DNA of 64,000 nucleotides from Novosphingobium lentum NBRC 107847 (GTDB taxonomy: Bacteria; Pseudomonadota; Alphaproteobacteria; Sphingomonadales; Sphingomonadaceae). Under the pieces are notes generated by a model, which searched no databases, was not told the origin of the DNA, and saw nothing but the letters and a program-made list of their open reading frames with translations. Positions 15,894-26,511 of the stretch are shown here, piece after piece. Within the stretch, counting starts at the first letter, position 1. The number at the start of each line of letters is the position of its first letter. The position numbers were made by a program, and so were the translations under genes. The stretch spans positions 62,001-126,000 of the forward strand of contig NZ_BCTW01000010.1 in assembly GCF_001590965.1 (NCBI RefSeq). Reading direction: 5' to 3'.

Positions 15894-18278
15894 ATGGAAC
15901 CCCCGCCGCGGCGGCTGCCGCAAGCCATTTCGCGATGCTTGCGCCCGCATAGCCTGCCTGGCGGAGCCGCCGGCATCGCCCTTTTGCTGATCTGCGCCCA
16001 GCCCGTGCTGGCGCGCGCCGCGCCGCGTCCGGCTGCCGTGCAGCCTGCCCCGCAGTCGAAGCTCGACCTGCCGCCGGGATCGCCCGCGCAAGTCTCGGCG
16101 CCGTCTACCGCTCCAGTTGCACCCGCTCAGGCGACACCTCCTTCCCAGGCGGCGGCAAGCACAGCCCAGCAGGGCGAGCAGATCCGCTTCGAGGCGGACA
16201 AGCTCCAGTACCTCAGCGATGCCGAACAGGTCACCGCCACCGGCAATGTCGTGCTGCGGCGCGAGGACCAGACGGTGCGCGCCGACGTGGTCACCTGGAA
16301 CCGCAAGACCGGGCAGATCACGGCCAACGGCAACATCCGGCTGGTCGATCAGGACGGCAACGTCCTCTATACCGACAAAGTCGAGCTGACCGACCAGCTG
16401 AAGGCCGGCGCGATCGAGGACCTGCTGCTGGTCCTGCGCCAAGGTGGCAGGCTGGCCGCGCGCAGCGGCCTGCGCGACGATGCCGGGCACGTGGTGCTGC
16501 ACAATGCCGCCTATACCGGCTGCGGGGTCGAGGATTCCAACGGGTGCCCCAAGAAGCCGAGCTGGGAAATCACCGCGGTGCGCGTCACGTACGACCCGGT
16601 GGACAAGCGGGTGAAGTACAAGGGCGCGGTGCTGCACTTGTTCGGGCTGCCGATCCTGCCGCTGCCCGGGCTGGGCCACACCACCGATTTTCGCGGCGAA
16701 ACCGGACTGCTCATCCCCGACTTCCGGCTGAGCGCCTCGAACGGCGGCGAACTCAACGAGACGTACTACGTGCGCCTGTCGGACCGGCGCGATCTGGCGG
16801 TGACCGGCTATGTCTATACCGAAGCGCTGCCGATGGTTTCGGCCAAGTTCCGCGCGCTGACCGACCGGGGCGCATACCAGATAACCGGCTGGGCCACGCG
16901 CAGCGGACGCATCCCGCTGTCGAACGGCACCCTGCTGAGCCAGAACGATTTTCGCGGGGCGCTGGACATCAACGGCCGCCTGCAGTTGAGCGAGCACTGG
17001 AGCCTCAGCGGTTCGGGCCGCGTGGCGAGCGATCGCACCTTCCTGCGCCGTTACGACATCAGCCGCGACGATCGCCTGCGGTCGGCCATCAACCTCGAGC
17101 GGATCGACCAGGACAGCTATTTCAGCCTCGCGGCCTGGGTTACCCAGACGCTGCGGTCGGGCGATTCGCAGGGACTGGTGCCGATCGCCCTGCCCGCGCT
17201 CGACTATCGCCGCCGCCTGGCCGTGCCCGGCATCGGCGGCAAGCTGACGCTGGAGGTCAACAGCCTGGCGATCACCCGTACCGAAGGGCAGGACAGCCAG
17301 CGCGCGTTCGGCAAGGCGCAGTGGGACTTGCGCACCGTCACCGGCATGGGCCAGGTGGTGACGCTGACCGGGCTGCTGCGCGGCGATGTCTATCATTCGG
17401 ACCAGAACGGCTTCACCACGGTGGCCGCCTATCGCGGCAATCCCGGCTGGCAGACACGCGGCATCGCGACCGCAGCGGTCGACGTGACCTGGCCGCTGAT
17501 CGGCAAGGCGTTCGGCGGGACACACGTGCTGACCCCGCACGTGCAGCTGGTCGCCAGCCCGCCGATCCGCAACCTGGCCATCCCCAACGAGGATTCGCGC
17601 GCGGTCGATCTTGAGGATTCCAACTTGTTCGAGCTCAACCGCTTCCCCGGATATGACCGGGTCGAAGGCGGCGCGCGCGTGACCTACGGCGTGGACTGGC
17701 AGCTCAACCGCCCCGGGCTGAAAGTGCTGGCCACGGTCGGGCAAAGCTATCGGCTGAGCACGCAGAACTCGTTGCTGCCCGATGGCACCGGCCTGGCCGC
17801 ACGCACATCGGATATCGTCGGACGGGCCGAAGTGCGCTTTCGCGACATCGTCAAGCTGACCACGCGCTTTCGGCTGGACAAGGACAACCTGACCGTCCGC
17901 CGCAGCGAGATCGACGCCACGATCGGCAACCACAAGACCTACATCGAGGCCGGGTATCTTTATCTCAACCGCAACATCGACCCGACGCTGGAAGACCTGC
18001 AGGACCGCGAGGAACTGCGGCTGGCCGGGCGTGTGGCGTTTGCGCGGTACTGGTCGGTGTTCGGTTCGGCGATCATGGACCTGACCAACAACACGATCAA
18101 TCCGGGGCTGAAGACCGACGGGTTCCAGATGCTGCGCAGCCGCGCAGGCTTTGCCTATACCGACGATTGCCTCGACCTGTCGTTCACCTGGCGGCGCGAT
18201 TATGTGACCACGGGCGATGCGACCAAGGGCAACACGTTCCAGATCAGCCTGGCCTTGCGCAACCTGGGCGTGCGCTGA
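15894..18278 (+). CDS. lptD: LPS-assembly protein LptD
   Basis: Outer-membrane translocon that places lipopolysaccharide in the outer leaflet. The 794-residue protein has a signal sequence (AGIALLLICAQPVLARAA), a Pro/Ala-rich stretch, an OstA/LptA-like beta-jellyroll around residues 95-200 (IRFEADKLQYLSDAEQVTATGNVVLRR), a Cys pair GCGVEDSNGC, and a large C-terminal barrel. The open frame extends 550 codons upstream antisense to pepA, which is not real. ATG 15894 is chosen because the signal peptide follows it. surA and pdxA follow, a conserved group. Confidence 0.95.
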   Translation: MEPPPRRLPQAISRCLRPHSLPGGAAGIALLLICAQPVLARAAPRPAAVQPAPQSKLDLPPGSPAQVSAPSTAPVAPAQATPPSQAAASTAQQGEQIRFEADKLQYLSDAEQVTATGNVVLRREDQTVRADVVTWNRKTGQITANGNIRLVDQDGNVLYTDKVELTDQLKAGAIEDLLLVLRQGGRLAARSGLRDDAGHVVLHNAAYTGCGVEDSNGCPKKPSWEITAVRVTYDPVDKRVKYKGAVLHLFGLPILPLPGLGHTTDFRGETGLLIPDFRLSASNGGELNETYYVRLSDRRDLAVTGYVYTEALPMVSAKFRALTDRGAYQITGWATRSGRIPLSNGTLLSQNDFRGALDINGRLQLSEHWSLSGSGRVASDRTFLRRYDISRDDRLRSAINLERIDQDSYFSLAAWVTQTLRSGDSQGLVPIALPALDYRRRLAVPGIGGKLTLEVNSLAITRTEGQDSQRAFGKAQWDLRTVTGMGQVVTLTGLLRGDVYHSDQNGFTTVAAYRGNPGWQTRGIATAAVDVTWPLIGKAFGGTHVLTPHVQLVASPPIRNLAIPNEDSRAVDLEDSNLFELNRFPGYDRVEGGARVTYGVDWQLNRPGLKVLATVGQSYRLSTQNSLLPDGTGLAARTSDIVGRAEVRFRDIVKLTTRFRLDKDNLTVRRSEIDATIGNHKTYIEAGYLYLNRNIDPTLEDLQDREELRLAGRVAFARYWSVFGSAIMDLTNNTINPGLKTDGFQMLRSRAGFAYTDDCLDLSFTWRRDYVTTGDATKGNTFQISLALRNLGVR

Positions 18279-18397
18279 CCACAGTCAGCGGGATCACGCC
18301 GTTGCAACGCGTTGTGCATGCCCGGTTCGCGGGTTTTCCCCAGCCCTTTCCCCCGGCCGACAAACCCGCTATCGCCGCGCCACTCAGCTTCGGTTAA

Positions 18398-18420
18398 GCC
18401 GCGCAACGCGATTGCGCGGC
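18398..18420. other. Hairpin in the lptD-surA gap
   Basis: GCCGCGCAA at 18398-18406 pairs with TTGCGCGGC at 18412-18420 over a 5-nt loop, about 50 bp before the surA start. A second hairpin (CGCTGAC/GTCAGCG, 18275-18292) overlaps the lptD stop. Neither has a T tract. They may modulate read-through between lptD and surA. Confidence 0.5.
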
Positions 18421-18470
18421 CTGACAGGGGCGCCGTTTGCGTGCCGGATTGACAGGAATTCCCGATAGCC

Positions 18471-19838
18471 ATGATGCGTTCGAACCGACTTTCCAGCACC
18501 ATCACCCGCACGGCGATCGTCATGGGCTGCATCGCCACGATCGCGGCCGGTGCCACCGCGCAAGTGCCCGATGAACCTTCTGCCGGCGGCGCCAACGCGC
18601 CGCTGAACATCCCCGCCAACCCGACGATCTTCGGCAAGAGCGATCCCAACAACCGCCGCGCCACCGCCATCGTCAACGGCGAGATCATCACCGGAACCGA
18701 CATCGAGCAGCGGCTGGCGCTGATCATCGCGGCCAGCGGCGGCAAGATCGCGCCCGACGAAATAGACCGCCTGCGCCTGCAGGTGCTGCGCAACCTGATC
18801 GACGAAACGCTGCAGATCCAGGAAGCCAAGGCCGCCACGATCGACGTGGGCGACGATGAAGTGCAGCAGACGTTCGACCGCGTCGCGCAGCAGAACTTCC
18901 AGAAGGACCCCGCCACGCTCGAGAAGTACCTGATCGGGCTGGGTTCGTCGTCGGCCTCGCTCAAGCGCCAGATCAAGGGCGAACTGGCATGGCAGCGCCT
19001 GCTGCGCCGCAACGTGCAGCCCTTCGTCAACGTGTCCGAAGGCGAAGTCCACGAGATGATGGACCGGCTGAAGGCGGCCAAGGGCACCGAGGAATACCGG
19101 CTGGGCGAAATCTTCCTTGCCGCCAACTCCGAAACCCGCACGCAAGTGAGCGCCAACGCGCAGAAGATCGTCGAGCAGATCAAGAAGGGCGGCAGCTTCG
19201 TCGCCTATGCCCGCCAGTATTCCGAAGCATCGACCGCAGCGGTCGGCGGCGATCTCGGCTGGATCCGGCTGGCGCAGCTGCCCACCGAGCTGTCCACCGC
19301 CGCAGCGGGGCTCCAGCCCGGCCAGCTGGTCGGCCCGGTGGAAATTCCCGGTGGCTTCTCGATCCTGTACCTGATCGACAAGCGGCAGGTACTCACCGCC
19401 GATCCGCGCGATGCGCTGCTGGCGCTCAAGCAGATCTCGATCTCGTTCCCCAAGGAAACCACCAAGGATCAAGCGACGGCGCGTGCGGCCAGCTTTGCCA
19501 GCGCGGTCAAGGAGATGAAGGGCTGCGGCGATGCCGACAAGGCCGCGCAGGCGATCGGCGCCACCGTGGTCGCCAACGATCAGATCAAGGCGCGCGACCT
19601 GCCCGGCCCGTTGCAGGAAACGCTGCTCAAGCTGTCGATCGGCGAAACCACGCCGCCGTTCGGTTCGATCGAGGATGGCGTGCGCGTGCTGATGCTGTGC
19701 GGGCGCGACGATCCGCAAGTCGCGTCCGGCCCCAGCTTCGACGAGATGATGAGCCAGATGCAGGACGATCGCGTCAACAAGCGCGCGCAGACTTATCTGC
19801 GCGATCTGCGCCGCGATGCGGTGATCGAATACAACTGA
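18471..19838 (+). CDS. surA: Periplasmic chaperone / peptidyl-prolyl isomerase SurA
   Basis: Periplasmic chaperone for outer-membrane barrels such as LptD. The 455-residue protein has a signal peptide (IVMGCIATIAAGATAQ), a SurA N-terminal chaperone domain (ATAIVNGEIITGTDIEQRLALI), and a parvulin domain near residues 200-305 (EYRLGEIFLAANSET ... GGDLGWIRLAQLPTEL). A second parvulin-like segment is degenerate. ATG 18471 and 18474 are adjacent. It lies between lptD and pdxA, as in many Gram-negatives. Confidence 0.93.
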   Translation: MMRSNRLSSTITRTAIVMGCIATIAAGATAQVPDEPSAGGANAPLNIPANPTIFGKSDPNNRRATAIVNGEIITGTDIEQRLALIIAASGGKIAPDEIDRLRLQVLRNLIDETLQIQEAKAATIDVGDDEVQQTFDRVAQQNFQKDPATLEKYLIGLGSSSASLKRQIKGELAWQRLLRRNVQPFVNVSEGEVHEMMDRLKAAKGTEEYRLGEIFLAANSETRTQVSANAQKIVEQIKKGGSFVAYARQYSEASTAAVGGDLGWIRLAQLPTELSTAAAGLQPGQLVGPVEIPGGFSILYLIDKRQVLTADPRDALLALKQISISFPKETTKDQATARAASFASAVKEMKGCGDADKAAQAIGATVVANDQIKARDLPGPLQETLLKLSIGETTPPFGSIEDGVRVLMLCGRDDPQVASGPSFDEMMSQMQDDRVNKRAQTYLRDLRRDAVIEYN

Positions 19839-19890
19839 TCGGTCCGGTTTATGATGCCGGCAGCGACGCGCTTCTGCTAACGCGGCCCGC

Positions 19891-20904
19891 ATGAGCCTGC
19901 CCCCGCTGCGTCCGATCGTTGCCAGCATCGGCGATCCTGCCGGGATCGGCCCCGAACTGCTGTGCGCCGCCTGGGCCGCCCGCCATGTCGAACGGTTGCC
20001 GCCGTTCTGCGTGGTCGGCAGCTCCGCGCTGCTTGAGGCGGCGGGCCAGCGACGCGGACTGGCGGTGCCCATCCGCACCATCGGCGCCCCGCACGAGGCG
20101 CTGGGCTGCTTCGGCGAAGCGCTGCCGGTGATCGACCTCGGCGCGGCCGACTACACCCCCGGCAGCCCCACCGATGGCGGCGCGGCGCTGGCGCTACGCA
20201 GCCTGGAGACGGCGACATTCATCGCGCGCAGCGGGGTCGCCGCCGCGCTGGTGACCGCCCCCATCGCCAAGGCGCGGCTCGCGCGCGTCGGCTTCAGCCA
20301 TCCCGGCCAGACCGAATTCGTCGCCGAGGCGTGCGGCGTGCTGGCGCGCAACGCGGTGATGATGCTGGCCGGTCCCAGCTTGCGCGTGGTGCCGATCACC
20401 GTCCATGTCGCGTTGGCCGACGTGCCGCGCCTGCTCACCACCGAACTGATCCGCGCACGCGGCACCATCGCCGCCGCTGCGCTGGTGCGCGATTTCGGCA
20501 TCGCCCACCCGCGCCTTGCCGTGGCAGGCCTCAACCCGCATGCGGGCGAGGACGGACGCATCGGGCGCGAGGATATCGAGGTGATCGCGCCTGCGGTCGA
20601 GGCGCTGCGCGCGGCCGGGATCGACGCGACCGGGCCGCTGCCGGCCGACGGCATGTTCCACCCCGAAGCGCGCGCGCGCTATGACGCGGCGCTGTGCATG
20701 TACCACGACCAAGCGCTGATCCCGCTGAAAGTGCTCGATTTCGACAGCGGCGTGAACATCACGCTGGGCCTGCCGATCGTGCGCACTTCGCCCGACCACG
20801 GCACTGCATTCGCCCTTGCCGGCACCGGCCACGCGCGGGCGGGCGCGACCATCGCCGCGTTCCGCATGGCCGCCGAGGCGTCGGCGCGGCGGGCGCTGGC
20901 GTGA
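19891..20904 (+). CDS. pdxA: 4-hydroxythreonine-4-phosphate dehydrogenase
   Basis: Oxidises 4-phosphohydroxythreonine in the DXP-dependent pathway to pyridoxal phosphate. The 337-residue protein starts PIVASIGDPAGIGPELL, the PdxA hallmark, and has the metal-binding segments GFSHPGQTEF and YHDQALIPLKVL, plus GLNPHAGEDG. It follows surA by 52 bp and precedes rsmA; the surA-pdxA-rsmA order is strongly conserved. Confidence 0.96.
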   Translation: MSLPPLRPIVASIGDPAGIGPELLCAAWAARHVERLPPFCVVGSSALLEAAGQRRGLAVPIRTIGAPHEALGCFGEALPVIDLGAADYTPGSPTDGGAALALRSLETATFIARSGVAAALVTAPIAKARLARVGFSHPGQTEFVAEACGVLARNAVMMLAGPSLRVVPITVHVALADVPRLLTTELIRARGTIAAAALVRDFGIAHPRLAVAGLNPHAGEDGRIGREDIEVIAPAVEALRAAGIDATGPLPADGMFHPEARARYDAALCMYHDQALIPLKVLDFDSGVNITLGLPIVRTSPDHGTAFALAGTGHARAGATIAAFRMAAEASARRALA

Positions 20905-20920
20905 TCCTCCACATACCCCC

Positions 20921-21000
20921 GTCCGCTTGTCCTGAGCGTGTCGAAGGACGCTCCCGGACCCTGGCGTTGCGTGCATGCTGCGGCAGGCTCAGCATGAGCG
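20921..21000. repeat. Inverted repeat, CTTGTCGAAGGAC family
   Basis: The unit CCGCTTGTCCTGAGCGTGTC (20922) and its inverted partner GGCAGGCTCAGCATGAGCG (ending 21000) flank a ~30-bp spacer. Similar elements lie at 41307, 48431, 52615, 55553 and 57061. It fills the pdxA-rsmA gap. Confidence 0.7.
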
Positions 21001-21010
21001 AGGTTGGGTG

Positions 21011-21853
21011 ATGTCGGGACAGGACGGTGCGATGCCGGAGCAACCCGATCTTCCCCCCTTGCGCGAAGTGGTCAACCGCCACGGGCTGATCGCGAGCAAG
21101 GCGCTGGGGCAGAACTTCCTGTTCGACGAACAGCTGCTGTCGCGCATCGCGACGATCCCCGGCAAGCTTGCCGGGCAGCAGGTGCTCGAGATCGGCCCCG
21201 GCCCCGGCGGCCTGACACGCGCGCTGCTGCGTGCCGGTGCGAACGTCACCGCGATCGAGATGGACAAGCGCTGCCTGCCCGCGCTCGCCGAACTGGCCGA
21301 GGCGTTTCCGGGCCGCCTCACCGAGATTCACGGCGATGCCACCAAAGTGGCGCATGACATCGAGGGGCCGTACCATATCGTCGCCAACCTGCCCTACAAT
21401 GTCGGCACCGCGCTGTTTACCGGCTGGCTTTCGGGCGAGGCATGGCCACCGCCGTGGGCCTCGCTCACGCTGATGTTCCAGCAGGAAGTCGCGGCGCGGA
21501 TCATCGCCACCACCGACAGCGACGCCTATGGGCGGCTGGCGATCCTGTCGCAATGGCGCAGCGATCCGCGCATCGCGCTCAAAGTCCACCGCAGCGCATT
21601 CACCCCGCCGCCCAAGGTAATGTCGGCGATTGTCCATGTCGAGCCGGGCGCGATGCCGGAAGGCGTGTCCGCGCGGATGCTGGAGCGCGTGACCGAAGCC
21701 GCGTTCGGCCAGCGCCGCAAGATGCTGCGCCAGAGTTTGAAGGGCTTGCCCGGCGCCATCGACGCGGCGCAGGAGCTGGGCATCGACCTGCAGCGCCGGG
21801 CGGAGACGCTGAGCGTGGCCGAGTTCGTGGCGGTGGCAAAGCACTTGTCCTGA
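21011..21853 (+). CDS. rsmA: 16S rRNA (A1518/A1519) dimethyltransferase
   Basis: Dimethylates two adjacent adenines in helix 45 of 16S rRNA (KsgA). The 280-residue protein shows [10 protein letters not shown], the SAM motif [16 protein letters not shown], and the catalytic [11 protein letters not shown] (N-L-P-Y). A longer frame starts at 20975 inside a repeat; I prefer ATG 21011, and 21032 is also possible. Last gene of the lptD-surA-pdxA-rsmA run. Confidence 0.96.
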   Translation: MSGQDGAMPEQPDLPPLREVVNRHGLIASKALGQNFLFDEQLLSRIATIPGKLAGQQVLEIGPGPGGLTRALLRAGANVTAIEMDKRCLPALAELAEAFPGRLTEIHGDATKVAHDIEGPYHIVANLPYNVGTALFTGWLSGEAWPPPWASLTLMFQQEVAARIIATTDSDAYGRLAILSQWRSDPRIALKVHRSAFTPPPKVMSAIVHVEPGAMPEGVSARMLERVTEAAFGQRRKMLRQSLKGLPGAIDAAQELGIDLQRRAETLSVAEFVAVAKHLS

Positions 21854-21929
21854 GTCCCCGCGAAGGCGGGGACCTCATGCCGAAACTTGCTCTCCAGCGC
21901 ACGAAGCCCCCGCCTTCGCGGGAACTCAG
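21854..21929. repeat. Inverted repeat (CCCCGC/GCGGGG family)
   Basis: GTCCCCGCGAAGGCGGGGAC right after the rsmA stop is itself a hairpin; an inverted relative, CCCCCGCCTTCGCGGGAACT, lies at 21908-21927. Same family as the element at 1944-2020. It lies between convergent rsmA and glcB. Confidence 0.75.
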
Positions 21930-21939
21930 AACGGAGCTG

Positions 21940-24048
21940 CTACCCCGCCGCCTTCTTCTTCCGCCGCCACGCATGCAGCAACGGCTCGGTATAGCCGTTC
22001 GGCTGGTCGATCCCGTTGAACACCAGGTCGCACGCGGCGAGGAACGCCATGCTCGATTCCCAGTTGCCCGCCATCGGCTGGTACAGCGGATCGCCTGCGT
22101 TCTGCGCATCGACCTTGGCCGCCATGCGCTTGAGCGAGGCCATCACAGCCTCGCGGCTGCACACGCCGTGGAGCAGCCAGTTGGCCATATGCTGGCTGGA
22201 AATGCGCAGCGTCGCACGGTCTTCCATCAGGCCCACGTCGTGGAAGTCGGGCACCTTGGAACAGCCGACGCCCTGGTCGATCCAGCGCACGACATAGCCC
22301 AGCAGCCCTTGCGCGTTGTTGTCGAGCTCCTCGGCGACTTCGGCTTCGGACCAGTTGACCCCGGCGGCGAGCGGGATCGTCAGCAGGTCGTCCAGCCCCG
22401 GGACCGGCTGCTGCTCAAACTCGCGCTGCACGTCGAACACATCGACCTGATGATAGTGCATCGCGTGGAGCGTGGCGGCAGTGGGCGACGGCACCCATGC
22501 GGTGTTCGCGCCGGTGCGCGGGTGCGCGATCTTTTCGATCATCATCGCGTGCATCCGGTCGGGCGCGGCCCACATGCCCTTGCCGATCTGCGCGTGCCCC
22601 GAAAAACCCGCCGCCAGTCCGATGCCGACGTTGCGCTTTTCGTACGACGCGATCCATTTCGAACCTTTGATCGCGCCCTTGCGGATCATCGGCCCGGCCT
22701 GCATCGAGGTATGGATTTCGTCGCCGGTGCGGTCGAGGAAGCCGGTGTTGATGAACACCACGCGGTCCTTCACCGCATGGATGCACGCAGCGAGGTTGGC
22801 GGACGTGCGCCGTTCCTCGTCCATCACGCCGACTTTGACGGTGTGACGGGCAAGGCCGAGCAGATCTTCCACCGCATCGAACAGGTTATTGGTGAACGCG
22901 GCTTCCTCGGGCCCGTGCATCTTGGGCTTGACGATGTAGATCGATCCGGCGCGGCTGTTGCGGAACGATCCGAAGCCCGCCAGATCGTGCGCGCCGATCG
23001 CGCTGGTGATCACCGCATCCATGATGCCTTCGGGGATTTCCGAACCGTCTGCGAGCAGGATCGCCGGGTTGGTCATCAGGTGGCCGACATTGCGCACGAA
23101 CAGCAGGCTACGCCCTGGCAGGGTCAGCGTGGTGCCATCGGCCTGCGTCCACGTGCGATCGGGATCGAGCGCGCGGGTCATGGTCTTGCCGCCCTTGGCG
23201 AAGCTGGCGACCAGATCGCCGCGCATCAGCCCGAGCCAGTTGGTGTAGGCGGCGACCTTGTCCTCGGCATCCACCGCCGCGACCGAATCCTCCAGATCGA
23301 CGATCGTGGTCAGCGCGGCTTCGAGCACGATGTCGGCCACGCCCGCCTTGTCGGTCGCGCCGACCGGGTGGCCCGCGTCGATCACCAGTTCGATGTGGAG
23401 GCCGTTGTTGCACAGCAGCAGGCTGCCGGGATGTTGCGCCACGAACTGGTCGGGATTACACAGCGGCGGCAGCGCCGTGCCGTCCCAGTCGGCCCAGCTC
23501 AAGCCGTCCAGCGGAACTGTCAGGTCGAGAAACGCGCGGCCCGCCGCGATCACGGCATCGCCGCGCGCGCGGTCATAGCCGCCCGGCTTGGCTGCGGGCG
23601 CTTCCAGCACGTCGGTGCCGTACCAAGCGTCGTACAGGCTGCCCCAGCGCGCGTTGGCGGCGTTGAGCACGAAGCGGTCGTTGAGCGAAGGCACCACCAG
23701 CTGCGGCCCGGCCATGCCCGCGATCTCGCGGTCGACGGCCTGCGTGCCGATGGCGAACGGCGCCGGCTCGGGTACGAGGTAGCCGATCGCGGTCAGGAAC
23801 GCGCGATATTCTGCCGCATCGATCGGCTTGCCGGCGCGCGCCTTGTGCCATGCGTCGATCTGCGCCTGCAGCGCGTCGCGCTTGGCCAGCAGCGCGCGGT
23901 TGACCGGCACGAACCGGTCGAGCAGCGCGGCGAAACCGGCCCAGAAGCTGCCGGCATCGCGGCCCAGCGGCGCCAGCACCCGATCCTCCACGAACGCGGC
24001 CAGTCCCGCATCGACCTGCAACCCGCTTCGTTCCACTCGAATATCCAT
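21940..24048 (-). CDS. glcB: Malate synthase G
   Basis: Condenses glyoxylate with acetyl-CoA to malate, closing the glyoxylate shunt or glycolate use. The 702-residue size is that of isoform G. Visible hallmarks are [56 protein letters not shown] with catalytic acidic residues, [20 protein letters not shown], and [18 protein letters not shown] use ATG 24048 ([12 protein letters not shown]); the 93-codon upstream extension lacks character. Divergent from the M20 hydrolase; the 220-bp gap between shows no clear site. Confidence 0.96.
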   Translation of the reverse strand: MDIRVERSGLQVDAGLAAFVEDRVLAPLGRDAGSFWAGFAALLDRFVPVNRALLAKRDALQAQIDAWHKARAGKPIDAAEYRAFLTAIGYLVPEPAPFAIGTQAVDREIAGMAGPQLVVPSLNDRFVLNAANARWGSLYDAWYGTDVLEAPAAKPGGYDRARGDAVIAAGRAFLDLTVPLDGLSWADWDGTALPPLCNPDQFVAQHPGSLLLCNNGLHIELVIDAGHPVGATDKAGVADIVLEAALTTIVDLEDSVAAVDAEDKVAAYTNWLGLMRGDLVASFAKGGKTMTRALDPDRTWTQADGTTLTLPGRSLLFVRNVGHLMTNPAILLADGSEIPEGIMDAVITSAIGAHDLAGFGSFRNSRAGSIYIVKPKMHGPEEAAFTNNLFDAVEDLLGLARHTVKVGVMDEERRTSANLAACIHAVKDRVVFINTGFLDRTGDEIHTSMQAGPMIRKGAIKGSKWIASYEKRNVGIGLAAGFSGHAQIGKGMWAAPDRMHAMMIEKIAHPRTGANTAWVPSPTAATLHAMHYHQVDVFDVQREFEQQPVPGLDDLLTIPLAAGVNWSEAEVAEELDNNAQGLLGYVVRWIDQGVGCSKVPDFHDVGLMEDRATLRISSQHMANWLLHGVCSREAVMASLKRMAAKVDAQNAGDPLYQPMAGNWESSMAFLAACDLVFNGIDQPNGYTEPLLHAWRRKKKAAG

Positions 24049-24272
24049 CAGTCCCTCGCACACGTCTTTGGCGCCAATCGCGGCGTTTGGGCCGCGTTGG
24101 CAAGTGATCGTCGCTTTACCTTGGGGAGGTGCGCTGGCGCTATGACGGAATGGAGCACAGTTGGCAATTGCCCCTGTAGACAGGATTGTCCCTGTGGACC
24201 GGCAAGTCCGATCGACCGCATCGCAACGCAGGCCTTCACCCGCCCTCCGCATGGCGCTAGAGCCGGTTGCAG

Positions 24273-25478
24273 ATGCAACAGCTTTCCCCCACCGAAGCCG
24301 CGCTGGTCGGCGCGATCGATCCCGCACCGATGCTCGCCCGGGTCGAAGCGTGGTGCGCGATCAATACCGGCACGCGCAACCTGGCCGGGCTGGCGACGCA
24401 AGCTGCGCTGCTGGCCGATGCCTTTGCCGCGCTGCCCGGAGCGGTGCACATGGTCGAACCCACCGCGGTCGAGGCGATCGCGCCCGACGGCAGCGCGGTG
24501 GCGCAGGCGCACGGCAGCCATCTGGTGCTGCGCGTGCGGCCGCAGGCGTCGCGGCGGTTGCTGCTGACCGGGCACATGGACACCGTCTATGCCGCCGATC
24601 ATCCGTTCCAGGCGCTGGCGTGGACCGATCCCGCCACCGTCAACGGCCCCGGCGTGGCCGACATGAAGGGCGGCATTGCGGTGATCCTGGCCGCGCTCGC
24701 CGCGTTCGAGGCAAGCCCGGCGGCGGCTGCCGTGGGCTACGACGTGATGATCAATTCCGACGAGGAGACAGGCAGCCTGTCCTCTGCACCGCTGATCGCC
24801 CACCTGGCAGAGGGCAAGGCAGCGGCGCTGACATACGAGCCATCCGCGCTACCGGACGGCACGCTGGCGGGTGCGCGCGGTGGCAGCGGCAACTTCTCCG
24901 CGATCGTCACCGGCCGTTCCGCCCACGCAGGGCGCAACCCGCAGGACGGGCGCAACGCGCTGGTCGCTGCGGCCGACATTGCGGTGCGGCTGAAGCACAT
25001 GGAAACCGCCGGACTGAAGATCAATCCGGCGCGGATCGATGGTGGTTCTGCCAACAACGTCGTGCCCGACCATGCCGTGCTGCGCTTCAACATCCGGCCA
25101 AAGGCGGAGGACGATGCCGAACGCTTCAGCCGCGCGATCTGGCTGGTGTGCCACGAGATCGAGCGCGAGCACGAAGTCGAGGTCCACCTCCACGGCGGCA
25201 TCACTCGCCCGCCCAAGCCCTTGACCGCTCAGGCCGAGCAACTGTTCGGGCTGGTGCGGACATGCGGCGCGGCGCTGGGCCAGCGCATCGCGTGGCAGCC
25301 ATCGGGCGGGGTGTGCGACGGCAACAACATCGCCGCGCTGGGCGTGCCCGTGGTCGATACGATGGGCGTGCGCGGCGGGGCGATCCATTCGTCGCAGGAG
25401 TACCTGATCGTGCCGTCGCTGGCCGAACGCGCGGCACTGTCCGCGCTGGTGCTTCACAGGCTTTCCGGGGGGAACTGA
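24273..25478 (+). CDS. M20-family metallohydrolase in the ast operon
   Basis: Zinc-dependent peptidase/deacylase of the ArgE-DapE-CPG2 family, 401 residues. Metal ligands and catalytic residues are in place: TGHMDTVY (His, with Asp two residues on), PGVADMKGG (bridging Asp), NSDEETGS (catalytic Glu and ligand Glu) and AIHSSQEYL (last His). The dimerisation domain lies between. It ends 4 nt before astA, so it belongs to the arginine succinyltransferase transcript. I infer it may remove succinate or hydrolyse a related N-acyl amino acid, in place of a classic AstE, but the sequence does not prove this. Confidence 0.85.
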   Translation: MQQLSPTEAALVGAIDPAPMLARVEAWCAINTGTRNLAGLATQAALLADAFAALPGAVHMVEPTAVEAIAPDGSAVAQAHGSHLVLRVRPQASRRLLLTGHMDTVYAADHPFQALAWTDPATVNGPGVADMKGGIAVILAALAAFEASPAAAAVGYDVMINSDEETGSLSSAPLIAHLAEGKAAALTYEPSALPDGTLAGARGGSGNFSAIVTGRSAHAGRNPQDGRNALVAAADIAVRLKHMETAGLKINPARIDGGSANNVVPDHAVLRFNIRPKAEDDAERFSRAIWLVCHEIEREHEVEVHLHGGITRPPKPLTAQAEQLFGLVRTCGAALGQRIAWQPSGGVCDGNNIAALGVPVVDTMGVRGGAIHSSQEYLIVPSLAERAALSALVLHRLSGGN

Positions 25479-25482
25479 GACC

Positions 25483-26511
25483 ATGACTTTCGTCATCCGC
25501 GCCGCCAGCCAGCGCGATCTGCAACCGCTGTACGAGATGGCCAAGCTGACCGGCGGCGGCTTCACCAACCTGCCCGCCGATCGCAAGGCATTGCAGGCCA
25601 AGCTTGACCGGTCGGCACAGGCGTTCTGCGAAGCGCCCGCCGGCAGCAAGGTGGAAGACCGCGACGAGCTGTTCGTACTGGTGCTGGAAGACTACGAAAA
25701 CGCCGAAGTGCGCGGCACCTCGCAGCTGTTCACCCGCGTCGGCCAGACCTGGCCGTTCTATTCGTACCGCATGGCCACGCTGACCCAGCACAGCAAGGAA
25801 CTGGGCCGCACCTTCCGCGCCGAGATGCTCAACCTCGTCACCGATCTGGAGGGCGCGAGCGAAGTCGGTGGGCTGTTCCTCCACCCGTCGGAACGCGCGG
25901 GCGGGCTGGGGATGTTGCTGGCGCGTAGCCGCTATCTGTTCATCGCGATGCACCGCGCGCGCTTTTCCGACCGCATCCTGGCCGAACTGCGCGGGATCAT
26001 CGACGAGCGCGGCGGGTCGCCGTTCTGGGACGGGGTGGCCGGCCGCTTTTTCGGGATGAGCTTTCAGGAAGCCGATTACTTCAACGCGATCAACGGCAAC
26101 CAGTTCATCGCCGACCTGATGCCCAAGCACCCGGTGTACATCGCGATGCTGCCCGACAGCGCGCGCACCGCGATCGGGCTGCCGCATCCGTCCGGCCGCG
26201 CGGCGATGCGCATGCTGGAAGAGGAAGGCTTCGCCTACGAAGGCTATGTCGACATCTTCGACGGAGGGCCGACGATGACCGCGCGCACCGATCGCGTGGC
26301 CAGCGTCGCCAACGCGCGCGAGGTGCGCGTGGCCGAGATCGACTGGGCCAAGGACACCAGGAAGGCGCTGGTCGCGACCGGCCGGCTCACCGAGTTTCGC
26401 TGCTGCTTTGCCGAAGTCGCGGAAAATCCCGGCGGGCTGCTGATCGATCCGGCGGCGGCGGCGGCGCTGGGTGTCGGGGTGGGCGAACTGATCTGGTGGG
26501 TGGCGCGCTGA
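25483..26511 (+). CDS. astA: Arginine N-succinyltransferase
   Basis: First step of arginine degradation by the AST pathway: succinyl-CoA plus arginine gives N2-succinylarginine. The 342-residue protein has the GNAT-like family signatures MTFVIRAASQRDLQPLYEMAKLTGGGFTNLP, GLFLHPSERAGGLGMLLARSRYLF and WDGVAGRFFGMSF. Its stop shares one base with the astB start (TGATG). astC and astD are not in this window. Confidence 0.95.
   Translation: MTFVIRAASQRDLQPLYEMAKLTGGGFTNLPADRKALQAKLDRSAQAFCEAPAGSKVEDRDELFVLVLEDYENAEVRGTSQLFTRVGQTWPFYSYRMATLTQHSKELGRTFRAEMLNLVTDLEGASEVGGLFLHPSERAGGLGMLLARSRYLFIAMHRARFSDRILAELRGIIDERGGSPFWDGVAGRFFGMSFQEADYFNAINGNQFIADLMPKHPVYIAMLPDSARTAIGLPHPSGRAAMRMLEEEGFAYEGYVDIFDGGPTMTARTDRVASVANAREVRVAEIDWAKDTRKALVATGRLTEFRCCFAEVAENPGGLLIDPAAAAALGVGVGELIWWVAR

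Noticed and set aside
15795..17933. 712-codon minus-strand frame
   Set aside because: Antisense to lptD, which has signal peptide, jellyroll and barrel signals. Composition only.
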